Below are positions 24,068 through 30,199 of a stretch of 64,000 nt of DNA, piece after piece (the first letter of the stretch is position 1; every line of letters begins with the position of its first letter). The stretch covers positions 1,116,001 through 1,180,000 of the forward strand of contig NZ_CM001441.1 in the NCBI RefSeq assembly GCF_000244895.1. Direction: 5' to 3'. The DNA comes from Desulfosporosinus youngiae DSM 17734 (GTDB lineage: Bacteria; Bacillota; Desulfitobacteriia; Desulfitobacteriales; Desulfitobacteriaceae). Position numbers and translations under genes: made by a program. The notes below the pieces were generated by a model. It was not told where the DNA came from. It was given only the letters and a program-made list of their open reading frames with translations, and ran no database searches.

Positions 24068-24517
24068 TTAGAATTTGAAATAACCAAAGGAATCAAAAGT
24101 AGAAAAAGTAGGCTCGTAATACACTGATTGTAGTTGTACTCGATATATATGGTTTTTAATTAGGCCAGCAGTTGGAAGATACATTATTGTTCCTCCGCCT
24201 AAATACTCGGGGCTATCTGGAGTAATCGTTATATGCCCAGTCCAGTAGAAATATCCAGGAATATGGTTGCCGGCTGAATCAACCTCAGATACGGCAATAT
24301 GATACATCGCGGGGCAAGCTCCCGCAAATCTAAAGCCAACCAGATGGGTATCACCGTCGACCCAAGCTACTCCCGGATTACTAGGAGTCGTTTGGTAAGA
24401 TGGGATTTGTAAATAAACATAATCGGTTACTGCTAATGCCGGAGTGGACGTCATGAAAACACACATTATTACCATAACTATGGATAATATAGATTTTTTT
24501 ACGATTGACCTTCTCAT
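24068..24517 (-). CDS. Secreted protein, unknown
   Basis: A 149-residue protein starting MRRSIVKKSILSIVMVIM. It has a classical signal peptide: basic start, 16-residue hydrophobic core, likely cleavage after T-P-A-L-A. The mature part (about 118 residues) is rich in Tyr, Ser, Gly and beta-forming residues, probably an Ig-like or jelly-roll fold. AAGGTGAAC precedes ATG 24517. A lysogenic-conversion or exported role is possible. No family recognised. Confidence 0.65.
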   Translation of the reverse strand: MRRSIVKKSILSIVMVIMCVFMTSTPALAVTDYVYLQIPSYQTTPSNPGVAWVDGDTHLVGFRFAGACPAMYHIAVSEVDSAGNHIPGYFYWTGHITITPDSPEYLGGGTIMYLPTAGLIKNHIYRVQLQSVYYEPTFSTFDSFGYFKF

Positions 24518-24758
24518 AATATGTTCACCTTCCAAAAAAAATATTTTGGATGCGCAACCAATATATAGAATATAACAAAAATAATACCAATTTACAATAC
24601 TTATTTACATAAATGGATGAAATTAGTAGGTTATATTCTATTTTCAAAGATCAAGTATATGTAAAGGCCAGCCATGCAAAGCCGACTCGAAGCGGGATCC
24701 CGCGACCTCCCCGGAGCTTGTCCGGGTGAGGTTTCGGCAGCTTCCCAGGTGGCCATCG

Positions 24759-24989
24759 TCAGGCGGGGTCGATATTCTCTACTTTTTCGATGCTGTAATA
24801 ATGGGTTACAATCCCAAGCGAAAACTCTTTCTTTATGTTAATGATGGTTTCCATAATTTCGTCCATGTCAATTGGCACATTATGGAGAAGTCCTGTTGCA
24901 AGGGTTTCCATGCAACCATAGGCGTCACGAGCGGTGGCACACTCATAAGTAAGAGGAAAATGCCCATTTCCAACGGTGATTCTATACAT
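24759..24989 (-). CDS. Small unknown protein
   Basis: A 76-residue protein. The start at 24989 (MYRITVGNGHFPLTYEC) is preferred because AAAGGA lies 9 bases upstream; an ATG three codons earlier touches that site. It has a beta start, then an acidic helix (D-M-D-E-I-M-E-T-I-I-N-I). It lies in line with the DUF2786 gene and is probably co-transcribed. No family recognised. Confidence 0.5.
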   Translation of the reverse strand: MYRITVGNGHFPLTYECATARDAYGCMETLATGLLHNVPIDMDEIMETIINIKKEFSLGIVTHYYSIEKVENIDPA

Positions 24990-25040
24990 ACATATCATTC
25001 CTTTCCGCCGGGCTTAGCCGCCCGGCTTCGGCTTTATATC

Positions 25041-25715
25041 TTAAGCGTTAAGTCTTCCGCTAGGAGAGCTAAAATTCTTTCCGTCCCGGTACCCAGCTGA
25101 CCGGGCGGAAGAGCTCCCTGATATCACAATACTGGAGGCGCGGCCTTTTTTGAGATTCATAGTTTCATACTCCTGGGTTACTAATGCATCTTTGACCAGA
25201 ATTAGCCCCCAATTACACTTATCTACCTGTTCCTTGAATTTATCTTTTAAGCCTTGAATCCATCCCGACATGTAGTCATTTTTCATCCCGGTTGAGGTGC
25301 TCATGTTTTGAACTTTTCTCTCTTTTGCAAAAATCTTTAGGCCGTATTTAATGGCATCGCAAGCAAATTCAAAGGTTAGCTTGGCTAATTCAGCGTCCTG
25401 ATCTAATCCGAGAAAAACGACACTGGATTTTCTGTGTATACGATTAGTGTAATGGTAGCATCGGAAGTTTTCCGAAATGACTCGTGCGATGCCTTTTTTC
25501 CACCATGGCAACCGTTCGTAGTTTGTTTTGATTCTAACGGCCTTTTTAAGGCACTCTTTTTCTTCACTGTGAATATCAACTTCAGATTGAGAAATATCGT
25601 GTTCAACCATAAGTTTTTGGGCCATAAGGAGGCAGGCTTGAGCCTCTTCCTTACTGGAGTTGTTTGTTGCCTTATTTAAGAGTAAGTGGACTTTATGAAC
25701 AATCTTTTCATTCAC
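25041..25715 (-). CDS. DUF2786-type protein
   Basis: A 224-residue protein starting at GTG 25715. Residues 1-45 (K-V-H-L-L-L-N-K-A ... E-E-A-Q-A-C-L-L-M-A-Q-K-L-M-V-E-H) are the DUF2786 motif found in phage and plasmid proteins. The rest, with W-W-K-K-G-I-A-R-V-I and F-L-G-L-D-Q-D-A-E-L-A, is the usual C-terminal domain of the family. It is often found near phage replication or defence genes. Its function is not known. It diverges from the regulator at 25871 and shares its control region. Confidence 0.78.
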   Translation of the reverse strand: MNEKIVHKVHLLLNKATNNSSKEEAQACLLMAQKLMVEHDISQSEVDIHSEEKECLKKAVRIKTNYERLPWWKKGIARVISENFRCYHYTNRIHRKSSVVFLGLDQDAELAKLTFEFACDAIKYGLKIFAKERKVQNMSTSTGMKNDYMSGWIQGLKDKFKEQVDKCNWGLILVKDALVTQEYETMNLKKGRASSIVISGSSSARSAGYRDGKNFSSPSGRLNA

Positions 25716-25748
25716 TATTTTATTTCCTCCCCAGTAATTAATTTATTG

Positions 25749-25849
25749 GTTAATTTAATTAACTTCTTATACATAATATACACTTTTATAACTAAGATGT
25801 CAACTAAAATAATTAACTTCTTGACTAAATTTATTAATTTTGTTATTCT
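25749..25849. promoter_or_regulatory. Divergent control region with palindrome and direct repeats
   Basis: Visible are the 15-base palindrome GTTAATTTAATTAAC (25749-25763), two copies of AATTAACTTCTT (25757 and 25811), and a good promoter for the regulator (TTGACT 25821, 17 bases, TATTCT 25844). The repeats are likely operators for the HTH protein encoded next, which would then control both itself and the DUF2786 gene. The operators are inferred from symmetry. Confidence 0.6.
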
Positions 25850-25870
25850 TAGGTTAGGGGGTTGATTATA

Positions 25871-26083
25871 TTGGTGGAAAATAGATTGAGCGAAATCATG
25901 GGCCGTAAGCGGCTTAAAATATCTGATGTGGTTAAAGGCACTGAGCTTGCGAGAAATACGGTTGTTGAGCTTTATCATGGCCGGGCTAAAAGGGTTGACC
26001 TTGATACCCTGGACAAACTTTGTAGCTTTCTTGGCGTGGGAATAGGGGAGATATTTGAGCACAAAAAAGACGCCGGCAATTAG
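25871..26083 (+). CDS. Cro/C1-type HTH regulator (YozG-like)
   Basis: A small HTH protein of about 70 residues. Starts at TTG 25871 or GTG 25874 both fit the AGGGGG site; a TTG at 25862 is too close to it. The sequence V-E-N-R-L-S-E-I-M-G-R-K-R-L-K-I-S-D-V and T-E-L-A-R-N-T-V-V-E-L-Y is the single HTH domain of the XRE family, with a short G-E-I-F-E tail. It probably binds the repeats upstream. The stop codon lies in the loop of its terminator. Confidence 0.8.
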   Translation: MVENRLSEIMGRKRLKISDVVKGTELARNTVVELYHGRAKRVDLDTLDKLCSFLGVGIGEIFEHKKDAGN

Positions 26084-26094
26084 CCGGCGCTTTG
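26071..26094 (+). terminator. Terminator of the HTH gene
   Basis: A perfect 7-bp GC stem CGCCGGC/GCCGGCG with a 5-base loop that holds the stop codon; a short CTTTGT tail follows. Confidence 0.7.
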
Positions 26095-26150
26095 TCACAC
26101 ATCCTGGGACAGGGGCATATAGTGTAGTGTTAAGAATATATCGCTGGAGC

Positions 26151-26190
26151 AGAAACCCGGTGTTACAGGAGCACTGGGCTTCTGCTTTTT
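26151..26190 (+). terminator. Imperfect hairpin with T-run
   Basis: AGCAGAA ... TTCTGCT with a partly paired middle (CCC/GGG, GTG/CAC) and a TTTTT tail. It lies just past the convergent small gene at 26196, so it probably serves as a common end for both strands. Confidence 0.5.
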
Positions 26191-26195
26191 CTATC

Positions 26196-26387
26196 TCATT
26201 TATATTTTTCTTTGACCAGAGCCGTCAGCAGATCGGTAATGATCTGCAGCTGCAACTCCTGTTTCTCATTAGCTTCCCTGACGCCGTTCCGCACGGCTAA
26301 TCTAATAATTGTGTATAAGACAAGGGCTGCAATTCCCATGATAATTAAATAGACAAGGAAAAATCCTGTTACTCCTGATATCGTAAT
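26196..26387 (-). CDS. Small single-membrane-segment protein with non-standard start
   Basis: An open frame of about 62 codons follows the ComEC-like gene on the minus strand. It encodes a hydrophobic segment (F-F-L-V-Y-L-I-I-M-G-I-A-A-L-V-L-Y) and a charged coil (V-R-E-A-N-E-K-Q-E-L-Q-L-Q). AGGAGG lies at the right place, but the in-frame codons behind it are ATT (26387) and ATA (26381), not ATG; the first ATG is far inside. It may use a rare start, translated by coupling with the gene before it. Uncertain. Confidence 0.35.
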   Translation of the reverse strand: MTISGVTGFFLVYLIIMGIAALVLYTIIRLAVRNGVREANEKQELQLQIITDLLTALVKEKYK

Positions 26388-26393
26388 CGCCTC

Positions 26394-27557
26394 CTATGGC
26401 TTACAGATCCCACAAGGTGAGTATCCGGCGTTTATTAGATCATCCCGCGTACCGTCCATTTCGCCCTTGTTCTTAGTTGGTAGCTTACCACATGATGGAT
26501 AATGAAACTTCTTTGTGCTTGTATTGATAATATAGTGATTAGTAGATTTCGAGGTTTGGGGTGGAGCGGGTGGAGGAGGCGACTTAGGGGTAGCCGTTGC
26601 CGGGGTCGGTGTCGCCTCCGGTGGTGCGTTAGCCTTTATTGTAGTAGCATTTTTATCTAAGGTAATGTTGGTACCATCGCTCGTGGCAACTATCGTTCCT
26701 GACTGATCGGTTCTGTAAACTTGCACATCGGCAGAGGCTAGACGGTTCAGGACTATGTCTGTCGGGTGCCCATAGGTGTTACCCTTGCCGACGGAGATTA
26801 CAGCGTATTTAGGGCTCACAGCTTTTAAAAATGCTGCTGTTGTGGAGCTATCGCTCCCGTGGTGGCCTACTTTGAGTAGTGTTGCCTGGAGGTTTCCGTT
26901 TTTGAGCATCTCATTCTCTGATATGCTTTCGGCATCACCAGTCAAGAGGAATGATGTGTTGCCGTGCACGATTTTTAAGACTGCGCTGTAATTATTGAGG
27001 TCATCATACTTACTCCCCACAGGGGCCAAGAACGTCCCCGATATGCCGGGTACATCCAAGGCGACACCAGCATTAACCTGGATTCGTTTGGCTCCACTTG
27101 CCTTGACGGCATTTAGCATGTCCTCGAATGTTTTAGTTGTCGTCGTCGCGTTTGGCATATAAAATTTTTCCACCGGAAAAGCCTTAAGAACAACATCCAT
27201 CCCACCAATATGGTCCTCGTGTGGGTGGGTAGCCACTGCTGCAGCTAGCTTGGTAACACCTTGGGCTTTGAGATAGTTTACAACAAAGCCGCCATCTTCA
27301 TTATTCCCTGCGTCGACAAGGACGCTAGACTCGTCGGATTGGATGAGGATACAATCAGCCTGGCCTACGTCTAGGGAATGAACTTTAAGAGTACCTGAGA
27401 TTGGCGCTGTGGCGGAGTTTTTTACAATGGTTTGCTGCGCATCGATAGAATTTGGTGTTATTGTACTTTTGGTGGAGTTTGAACAGCCAAATGAGAAAAA
27501 TATTAGTGATAGAGAAATAAATAGTACAACAAGTTGTCTTGGTATATTCTTAAACAT
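26394..27557 (-). CDS. ComEC/Rec2-like metallo-beta-lactamase lipoprotein
   Basis: A 387-residue protein. It begins with a signal peptide and lipobox (L-I-F-F-S-F-G-C-S), so it is a lipoprotein. Residues 58-300 are the metallo-hydrolase domain of ComEC C-terminal type (S-L-D-V-G-Q-A-D-C-I-L-I, T-H-P-H-E-D-H-I-G-G, L-L-T-G-D-A-E, L-L-K-V-G-H-H-G-S-D). A proline-rich linker and a C-terminal Cys module (H-Y-P-S-C ... G-Y-S-P-C-G-I-C) follow. Family members cleave nucleic acids or phosphodiesters outside the cell. AAGGAGGGG precedes the ATG. Confidence 0.85.
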   Translation of the reverse strand: MFKNIPRQLVVLFISLSLIFFSFGCSNSTKSTITPNSIDAQQTIVKNSATAPISGTLKVHSLDVGQADCILIQSDESSVLVDAGNNEDGGFVVNYLKAQGVTKLAAAVATHPHEDHIGGMDVVLKAFPVEKFYMPNATTTTKTFEDMLNAVKASGAKRIQVNAGVALDVPGISGTFLAPVGSKYDDLNNYSAVLKIVHGNTSFLLTGDAESISENEMLKNGNLQATLLKVGHHGSDSSTTAAFLKAVSPKYAVISVGKGNTYGHPTDIVLNRLASADVQVYRTDQSGTIVATSDGTNITLDKNATTIKANAPPEATPTPATATPKSPPPPAPPQTSKSTNHYIINTSTKKFHYPSCGKLPTKNKGEMDGTRDDLINAGYSPCGICKP

Positions 27558-27703
27558 TTACCCCTCCTTATAGGAAATTTTTTAGATAAGCTATTTAATT
27601 CAATTTGAAAGCCTGATAATCCTTGTAGGATCATAATAAAAAACATAAAAAGATCGCAATCGCTGCTTTTTATCCCCACTTCTAATTTTGCCGCCGATAA
27701 GCT

Positions 27704-27722
27704 ATAATAGAACACAAGTTCT
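27704..27722 (+). promoter_or_regulatory. Promoter -10 next to a LexA-like box
   Basis: TATAAT (27704-27709) is followed at once by AGAACACAAGTTCT, which holds the GAAC-N4-GTTC core of Firmicutes LexA boxes. It lies 53 bases before the gene at 27775 and could place it under SOS control. One such core is expected by chance in about 65 kb, so support rests on its place. Confidence 0.4.
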
Positions 27723-27774
27723 ACGAACGAACATATATCCGGGGCGAAGTTTGAGCAAGAAGGGGAGAGTTGGT

Positions 27775-28122
27775 ATGGCAAAAGCTAAAAAGAAATACTC
27801 ATTAGAGGAAACGAGGCATGAGATCCGAGAGCTTATTAAAGCGGCTGATGATTACCCTAAACTATCTAACGACATACCTGACGAACGGCATTGGAGGGAT
27901 TTTCCCGGGGGATTTAGGATTTGCTTCACGAAGAACTGCATAGGCGAGGATAAGAGATATCATTTGTCCATCTCAAATTGTATAAGAAAAGCAAAGGATC
28001 TGGAAGCGATTGCTATTCTTAATCTTTTTGGCGTAGAGGGTGAGGTATACGAGACGCCTCCCTACGCAAATCCTAATGTTAGGCATTTTTGGTGGGACTG
28101 CAATAAGGGATTAGTCCATTAA
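27775..28122 (+). CDS. Unknown protein, 115 residues
   Basis: A basic, soluble protein starting MAKAKKKYSLEETRHEIREL with AAGGGGAGAG upstream. Visible blocks are D-E-R-H-W-R-D-F-P-G-G-F-R-I-C-F and H-F-W-W-D-C-N-K at the end. Cysteines are at about residues 49, 54, 67 and 108. I do not recognise the family. It has its own promoter and a strong terminator, so it is a single-gene unit, perhaps SOS-linked. Confidence 0.6.
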   Translation: MAKAKKKYSLEETRHEIRELIKAADDYPKLSNDIPDERHWRDFPGGFRICFTKNCIGEDKRYHLSISNCIRKAKDLEAIAILNLFGVEGEVYETPPYANPNVRHFWWDCNKGLVH

Positions 28123-28135
28123 ACAAGTTAGATGA

Positions 28136-28184
28136 GGCATAAAATAAGCCCAGGGGAGTTAGTTCCCGGGGCTTATTTTATGCC
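28136..28184 (+). terminator. Strong bidirectional terminator
   Basis: A perfect 16-bp stem GGCATAAAATAAGCCC with GGGCTTATTTTATGCC and a partly paired loop. It ends the 27775 gene; its A/T-rich arms also work on the minus strand. Confidence 0.75.
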
Positions 28185-28279
28185 ATGAATTACCTGTTAA
28201 TGTATACGCTATTTAGTTGTAAAATACACATAAGAGTTGTAAATAAAACTAACAAAAACCTCATTAGTAAATAAGGTTT

Positions 28280-28483
28280 TTAAAAAAGTCGAAAAATTCT
28301 TTCAACCGGCCTATTTAGTTTTTTGGCCATTCCTAGGGCAACAGCTAGAGATGGTTGGACTACGTTATTTTCGTACCGCGAGTACTGTTGTTGCTTGACC
28401 CCCAGGAAATTAGCCATTTCTTGTTGCGTGTCAATTTCCAGTTCATGGCGAATTTTACGCAAGCAATTCTTTACTTTAGGCAT
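28280..28483 (-). CDS. XRE-family HTH regulator (repressor-like)
   Basis: A 67-residue protein, a single HTH domain: K-N-C-L-R-K-I-R-H-E-L ... T-Q-Q-E-M-A-N-F-L-G-V-K-Q-Q-Q-Y-S-R-Y-E-N, ending L-N-R-P-V-E-R-I-F. It diverges from a second HTH gene (28619) across a region with inverted repeats, the layout of a phage or ICE immunity switch. No peptidase or C-terminal domain is present. Confidence 0.8.
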   Translation of the reverse strand: MPKVKNCLRKIRHELEIDTQQEMANFLGVKQQQYSRYENNVVQPSLAVALGMAKKLNRPVERIFRLF

Positions 28484-28547
28484 CTAAAATCTCTACTCTG
28501 TTTCTTTTTAATGCTAAGTATAAAAGATTTTAACGATTTGTAAACAG

Positions 28548-28589
28548 CTAAATTGTCGAAAACGTACCCCGGTTAGCTCGACAATTTAG
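28548..28589 (+). promoter_or_regulatory. Inverted repeat between divergent HTH genes (terminator or operators)
   Basis: CTAAATTGTCGA (28548-28559) and TCGACAATTTAG (28578-28589) are exact complements, 18 bases apart, followed by TTTTTTATTTTT. As RNA it is a terminator in front of the 28619 gene; as DNA the two half-sites could bind the HTH proteins. A third copy, TCGACAAATT, lies at 28818 after the gene. Confidence 0.55.
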
Positions 28590-28618
28590 TTTTTTATTTT
28601 TATTACAGTAGGTGTAAA

Positions 28619-28807
28619 GTGGAATTAGGTAAATACATACAAAAACGAAGAGAGGAGATAGGGTTAACCCGAAAGGAAATTGCAGCCTTGTTGGGGATTA
28701 CTGAAGATTATTATAAGAAAATCGAGATAGGCTTACGAGTCCCCAGTATAAGGGTTAAGGCAAAAATTGCGGCGGTATTAAATATTTCTTTAAATGATAT
28801 GACATAG
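28619..28807 (+). CDS. XRE-family HTH regulator (Cro-like)
   Basis: A 62-residue protein starting at GTG 28619. G-K-Y-I-Q-K-R-R-E-E-I-G-L-T-R-K-E-I-A-A-L-L-G-I-T-E-D-Y-Y-K-K-I-E form a standard HTH. It diverges from the 28280 gene. The two may be a Cro/CI-type pair. The start has only a weak TAGGTG site, and the leader passes a terminator-like hairpin, which suggests tight control. Confidence 0.75.
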   Translation: MELGKYIQKRREEIGLTRKEIAALLGITEDYYKKIEIGLRVPSIRVKAKIAAVLNISLNDMT

Positions 28808-28922
28808 CATATAACTTTCGACAAATTACCCCTTGTCTAAATTGACCCAAAGCGATATCATAAAAAACACGGCTATGGGAACATGTGTTCTGGTTAACGG
28901 ATTATTAGTTCGGGGAGGGGCA

Positions 28923-29087
28923 ATGACTATGTCAAAGTGGAACTTATTAATCAAAATCGAACGAAAGCGGAGGAGGCTAAACGAATTCGCCCTCGCTCCT
29001 ACACTGAGTGATAATAAGATTGTTAGAGTGAGCAAAGAGCTTGATCAATTACTTAATCAGTATCATGCGCTGAGTAGGGAGGGGTAA
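28923..29087 (+). CDS. Spo0E-like aspartyl phosphatase
   Basis: A 54-residue protein starting at ATG 28923 with GGGGAGGGG upstream. It is two helices with the family signature V-S-K-E-L-D-Q-L-L-N-Q-Y near the C-terminus (Spo0E consensus S-x-x-L-D-x-L-I). Spo0E proteins remove phosphate from Spo0A-P and so delay sporulation. A longer ORF begins at 28833 but lacks a proper start. Lying between the HTH pair and attachment site, it is phage-borne and may keep the host from sporulating. Confidence 0.7.
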   Translation: MTMSKWNLLIKIERKRRRLNEFALAPTLSDNKIVRVSKELDQLLNQYHALSREG

Positions 29088-29090
29088 GGG

Positions 29091-29387
29091 ATGTCAAAGA
29101 AAAAGTCGAAGGCAAGTAAAGATCAGTTTGAAAATGAATTCCTTGATCCAGCAAAGGCGCAAGTTGAGGTCAAAGTTAGCTGTGATGGGGGCGACACCTG
29201 GGAAAGACGCAAAATTAGCATGGTATCAGGCTTGGAGGAGTCCGGTCTAATTGCCGGGGAAATATTTCAATTAAATGGCGAAAGATTTATGGTTGCAGAG
29301 GGCGAGGATGGTTTAGTTGTTGAGCAAATTAAAAAGCCTGAGCGAGAGAAATCAGCAATTATAAAAAAGCCTGTGAAAAGAAAATAA
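29091..29387 (+). CDS. Unknown basic/acidic small protein
   Basis: A 98-residue protein, three bases after the Spo0E-like gene, with GGGAGGGGT upstream, so in one operon. Charged ends (MSKKKSKASKD ... KKPVKRK) surround a beta-rich middle (V-K-V-S-C-D-G-G-D-T-W, G-E-I-F-Q-L-N-G-E-R-F-M-V). No family is recognised. Nucleic acid binding is possible from the basic tails only. Confidence 0.55.
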   Translation: MSKKKSKASKDQFENEFLDPAKAQVEVKVSCDGGDTWERRKISMVSGLEESGLIAGEIFQLNGERFMVAEGEDGLVVEQIKKPEREKSAIIKKPVKRK

Positions 29388-29391
29388 AGAA

Positions 29392-29429
29392 GGAAGACCG
29401 CGTTCTCTTGCCAGGGTCAGCGGTCTTCC
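29392..29429 (+). terminator. Terminator of the Spo0E-like operon
   Basis: GGAAGACCGC and GCGGTCTTCC form a perfect 10-bp stem, 4 bases after the stop codon. Confidence 0.65.
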
Positions 29430-29525
29430 TAAATAAGAATGGCACTTCCTAAGAAGGATTCTTATGCTTGTATTATATCCAGTTTTATCCTTCCTCGGCA
29501 AGTGGCAATTTGAGGAGGCAACACT

Positions 29526-29747
29526 GTGACAGATATTGAGCAAGATGTTTTTGAAAACGCATACAAGAGCGTCTTAAGTGATAAGCAGTATTTAAAATAT
29601 ACTGAAGAGGCAATAAGGCTTGGTCGGTCAATTATGAGCCTGCTTGGCAACAATAGTTCAATCTTTTTAGAATATGAGAGATATGTAAATTTAGCAGAAG
29701 GGATTTATTTAGAAAAAACATATCTTCTCGGGATGGACAATAGGTAA
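29526..29747 (+). CDS. Small unknown protein at the prophage end
   Basis: A 73-residue helical protein starting at GTG 29526 with GAGGAGG upstream (MTDIEQDVFENAYKSVLS). The sequence is amphipathic throughout (Y-L-K-Y-T-E-E-A-I-R-L-G-R-S-I) without a membrane segment. It is the last gene before the attachment site. No family recognised. Confidence 0.5.
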   Translation: MTDIEQDVFENAYKSVLSDKQYLKYTEEAIRLGRSIMSLLGNNSSIFLEYERYVNLAEGIYLEKTYLLGMDNR

Positions 29748-29776
29748 GGAAGCATTATATAATTATGCACTTTAAA

Positions 29777-29826
29777 TTTGTTGGGTATTTTATGGTAGCT
29801 TCATGCCTAACAAAATGCCCAACAAA
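29777..29826. repeat. Long hairpin near the attachment site
   Basis: TTTGTTGGGTATTTT and AAAATGCCCAACAAA pair over 15 bases (one G-U) around a 20-base loop. It lies about 135 bases before the tRNA fragment. It could end the last phage gene or be part of the recombination site. No gene lies at 29748-30199. Confidence 0.5.
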
Positions 29827-29960
29827 ATATTTAGATATATAATTATAGCGTTAGTATCTGCCTTAACGATGATTTAAAGTAAATATTTACGTGATATAAT
29901 CTGTATATCATGTTCGTTGAAAACACTATATTGTTTGAGTTGTGCGTTAAACTCATCGTA

Positions 29961-30010
29961 TTACCTTGGGGTGGTAGAGGTCGCATGTTCAAATCATGTC
30001 GCTCCGACCA
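29961..30010 (+). tRNA. 3' half of tRNA-Pro(GGG); probable right attachment site
   Basis: This piece folds as a tRNA 3' half: anticodon stem TTACC/GGTAG with loop TTGGGGT (anticodon GGG), variable loop AGGTC, T-arm GCATG-TTCAAAT-CATGT, acceptor strand CGCTCCG, discriminator A and CCA. The matching 5' acceptor (CGGAGCG) and a proper D-arm are missing upstream, so it is not a whole gene. A tRNA 3' end at the edge of phage genes followed by a normal tRNA-type terminator is the classic mark of an integrase site. Confidence 0.72.
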
Positions 30011-30075
30011 GTAAAATCAAGGCTTTTAGTCTTTTGGAAATAAGGCAATCGATTTTTAATCAGCTTTTTTAATTG

Positions 30076-30106
30076 GATTCCTCCCATTTTGGGGGGGATC
30101 TTTTTT
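30076..30106 (+). terminator. Strong terminator after the tRNA fragment
   Basis: GATTCCTCCC and GGGGGGGATC pair (two G-U) around ATTTT and are followed by six T. It is probably the original terminator of the tRNA-Pro gene on the host side. Confidence 0.75.
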
Positions 30107-30199
30107 AGTAACCCATTCATAGTTACGGTGGCCGCGACTTTTACCTCTGACATGACGTGTGCGTAGGTGTTACAACAACTCGTAGAAAGAAGGATTTTT

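Noticed and set aside
24663..24758. GC-rich stretch between the secreted-protein gene and the 24759 gene
   Set aside because: It shows short inverted pieces (CCCGG/CCGGG) but no reading frame or clear RNA fold; nothing supportable.
26055..26300. Plus-strand ORF of 81 codons behind the HTH gene
   Set aside because: It crosses a terminator and overlaps a better minus-strand frame; composition not coding-like.
29900..30010. A complete tRNA gene
   Set aside because: The 5' acceptor strand complementary to CGCTCCG and a normal D-arm are absent, so only the 3' half remains.
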